A DNA stretch of 48,438 nucleotides from Flavobacterium sp. (lineage in GTDB: Bacteria > Bacteroidota > Bacteroidia > Flavobacteriales > Flavobacteriaceae): positions 1-48,438 of the forward strand of contig NZ_SEBS01000027.1 of NCBI RefSeq assembly GCF_004211145.1, given 5' to 3'. The notes beneath the pieces are model-generated. The model searched no databases. It saw only the letters and a list, made by a program, of their open reading frames with translations, and was not told the DNA's origin. Of the stretch, positions 48,249-48,438 are shown piece after piece (position 1 is the stretch's first letter; each line of letters starts with the position of its first letter). The position numbers and the translations under genes were made by a program.

Positions 48249-48438
48249 TTATCGTTTCAAAGAGAAGTGTGATCTGAACTCTTTTATCGCTCCGGTATTC
48301 GGATCAGGATACTCGATCATGAACCAGTAATCGGTCGACGGCATCGGGTGTCCGTTGTATGTTCCGTCCCATCCGTCCTGGCCTTCCTTGTTAGGGGCGA
48401 TCTGCTTGATGAGTTTCCCATAGCGGTCAAAGATATAA
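48249..48438 (-). CDS. T9SS type B sorting domain, C-terminal fragment of a secreted protein
   Basis: The minus strand from the window end to the TAA at 48249 encodes the last 62 or so residues of a protein. It reads YIFDRYGKLIKQI, GWDGTYNGHPMPSTDYWFMI and ends EFRSHFSLKR. This is the gliding motility-associated C-terminal (CHU_C) domain, which directs large proteins through the type IX secretion system of Bacteroidota. The N-terminal cargo part lies outside the window, so its function is unknown. It was too short at the edge to be found as a full ORF. Confidence 0.92.
   Translation of the reverse strand, partial: YIFDRYGKLIKQIAPNKEGQDGWDGTYNGHPMPSTDYWFMIEYPDPNTGAIKEFRSHFSLKR

Overview
The window reads as chromosomal DNA of a member of the Bacteroidota, most likely a Flavobacteriaceae genus such as Flavobacterium with a fairly high G+C content for the group. 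The evidence is the TAnnTTTG-type -7 promoter boxes, a T9SS/gliding-type C-terminal sorting domain at the right end, Bacteroidota-typical protein families (DUF1573, YceI, short-form Psd, LUD next to FtsH), and dispersed intergenic repeats of flavobacterial style. No phage, plasmid, transposase, CRISPR, rRNA or tRNA genes were recognised. Genes are mostly housekeeping and the intergenic DNA is unusually rich in repeats.

Layout. 1-2.6 kb (minus): alpha/beta hydrolase fragment, GapN-type aldehyde dehydrogenase, a repeat-filled gap, rhodanese. 2.6-5.6 kb: a divergent redox locus, with two thioredoxin-fold proteins and rhodanese on the minus strand and MarR, nitroreductase and YceI on the plus strand, around an intergenic region with three copies of the palindrome TTTGTA-NN-TACAAA. 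5.6-6.2 kb: terminator, then an 83-nt tandem array. 6.2-13.1 kb: a complete trpEGDCFBA operon preceded by a 17-residue leader peptide with three consecutive Trp codons and a terminator (an attenuator). 13.2-18.1 kb: TetR-TolC-HlyD-MFS tripartite efflux operon with a paired TetR-type operator. 18.2-21.8 kb: small coiled-coil protein, GNAT, YaaA, RluD, PASTA protein. 22.0-25.9 kb: Ddl, CoaD, M14 peptidase, lipoprotein. 26.2-28.2 kb: SnoaL-like protein, a GyrI-domain remnant, DUF1801, Nudix. 28.2-32.7 kb: PyrE, SRPBCC protein, then a light-sensing cassette (response regulator, heme oxygenase, bacteriophytochrome kinase). 32.7-41.9 kb: BirA (minus), RsfS, FtsH, LUD protein, CdsA, Psd, acyl-CoA-binding protein, lipoprotein superoxide dismutase, acyltransferase 3, GH2 glycosidase. 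42.1-48.4 kb: ValS (minus), DUF1573, retropepsin/PDZ protein (minus), class I aminotransferase, and the C-terminus of a secreted T9SS cargo protein (minus).

How it works together: the trp genes form one pathway unit, with attenuation in front and a second hairpin plus T tract just before trpA. The efflux genes form a self-regulated export unit. The heme oxygenase probably makes biliverdin for the adjacent phytochrome, whose output partner is probably the single-domain response regulator. CdsA and Psd form part of a phospholipid operon.

The least explained material is intergenic: (1) palindromes whose arms are themselves 7-10-nt tandem repeats, in several sequence families; (2) two copies of a ~144-nt element with conserved ends, different but self-complementary stems and an identical 17-nt loop motif; (3) an 83-nt array upstream of trp. 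All functions come from reading the sequence; no database search was run.
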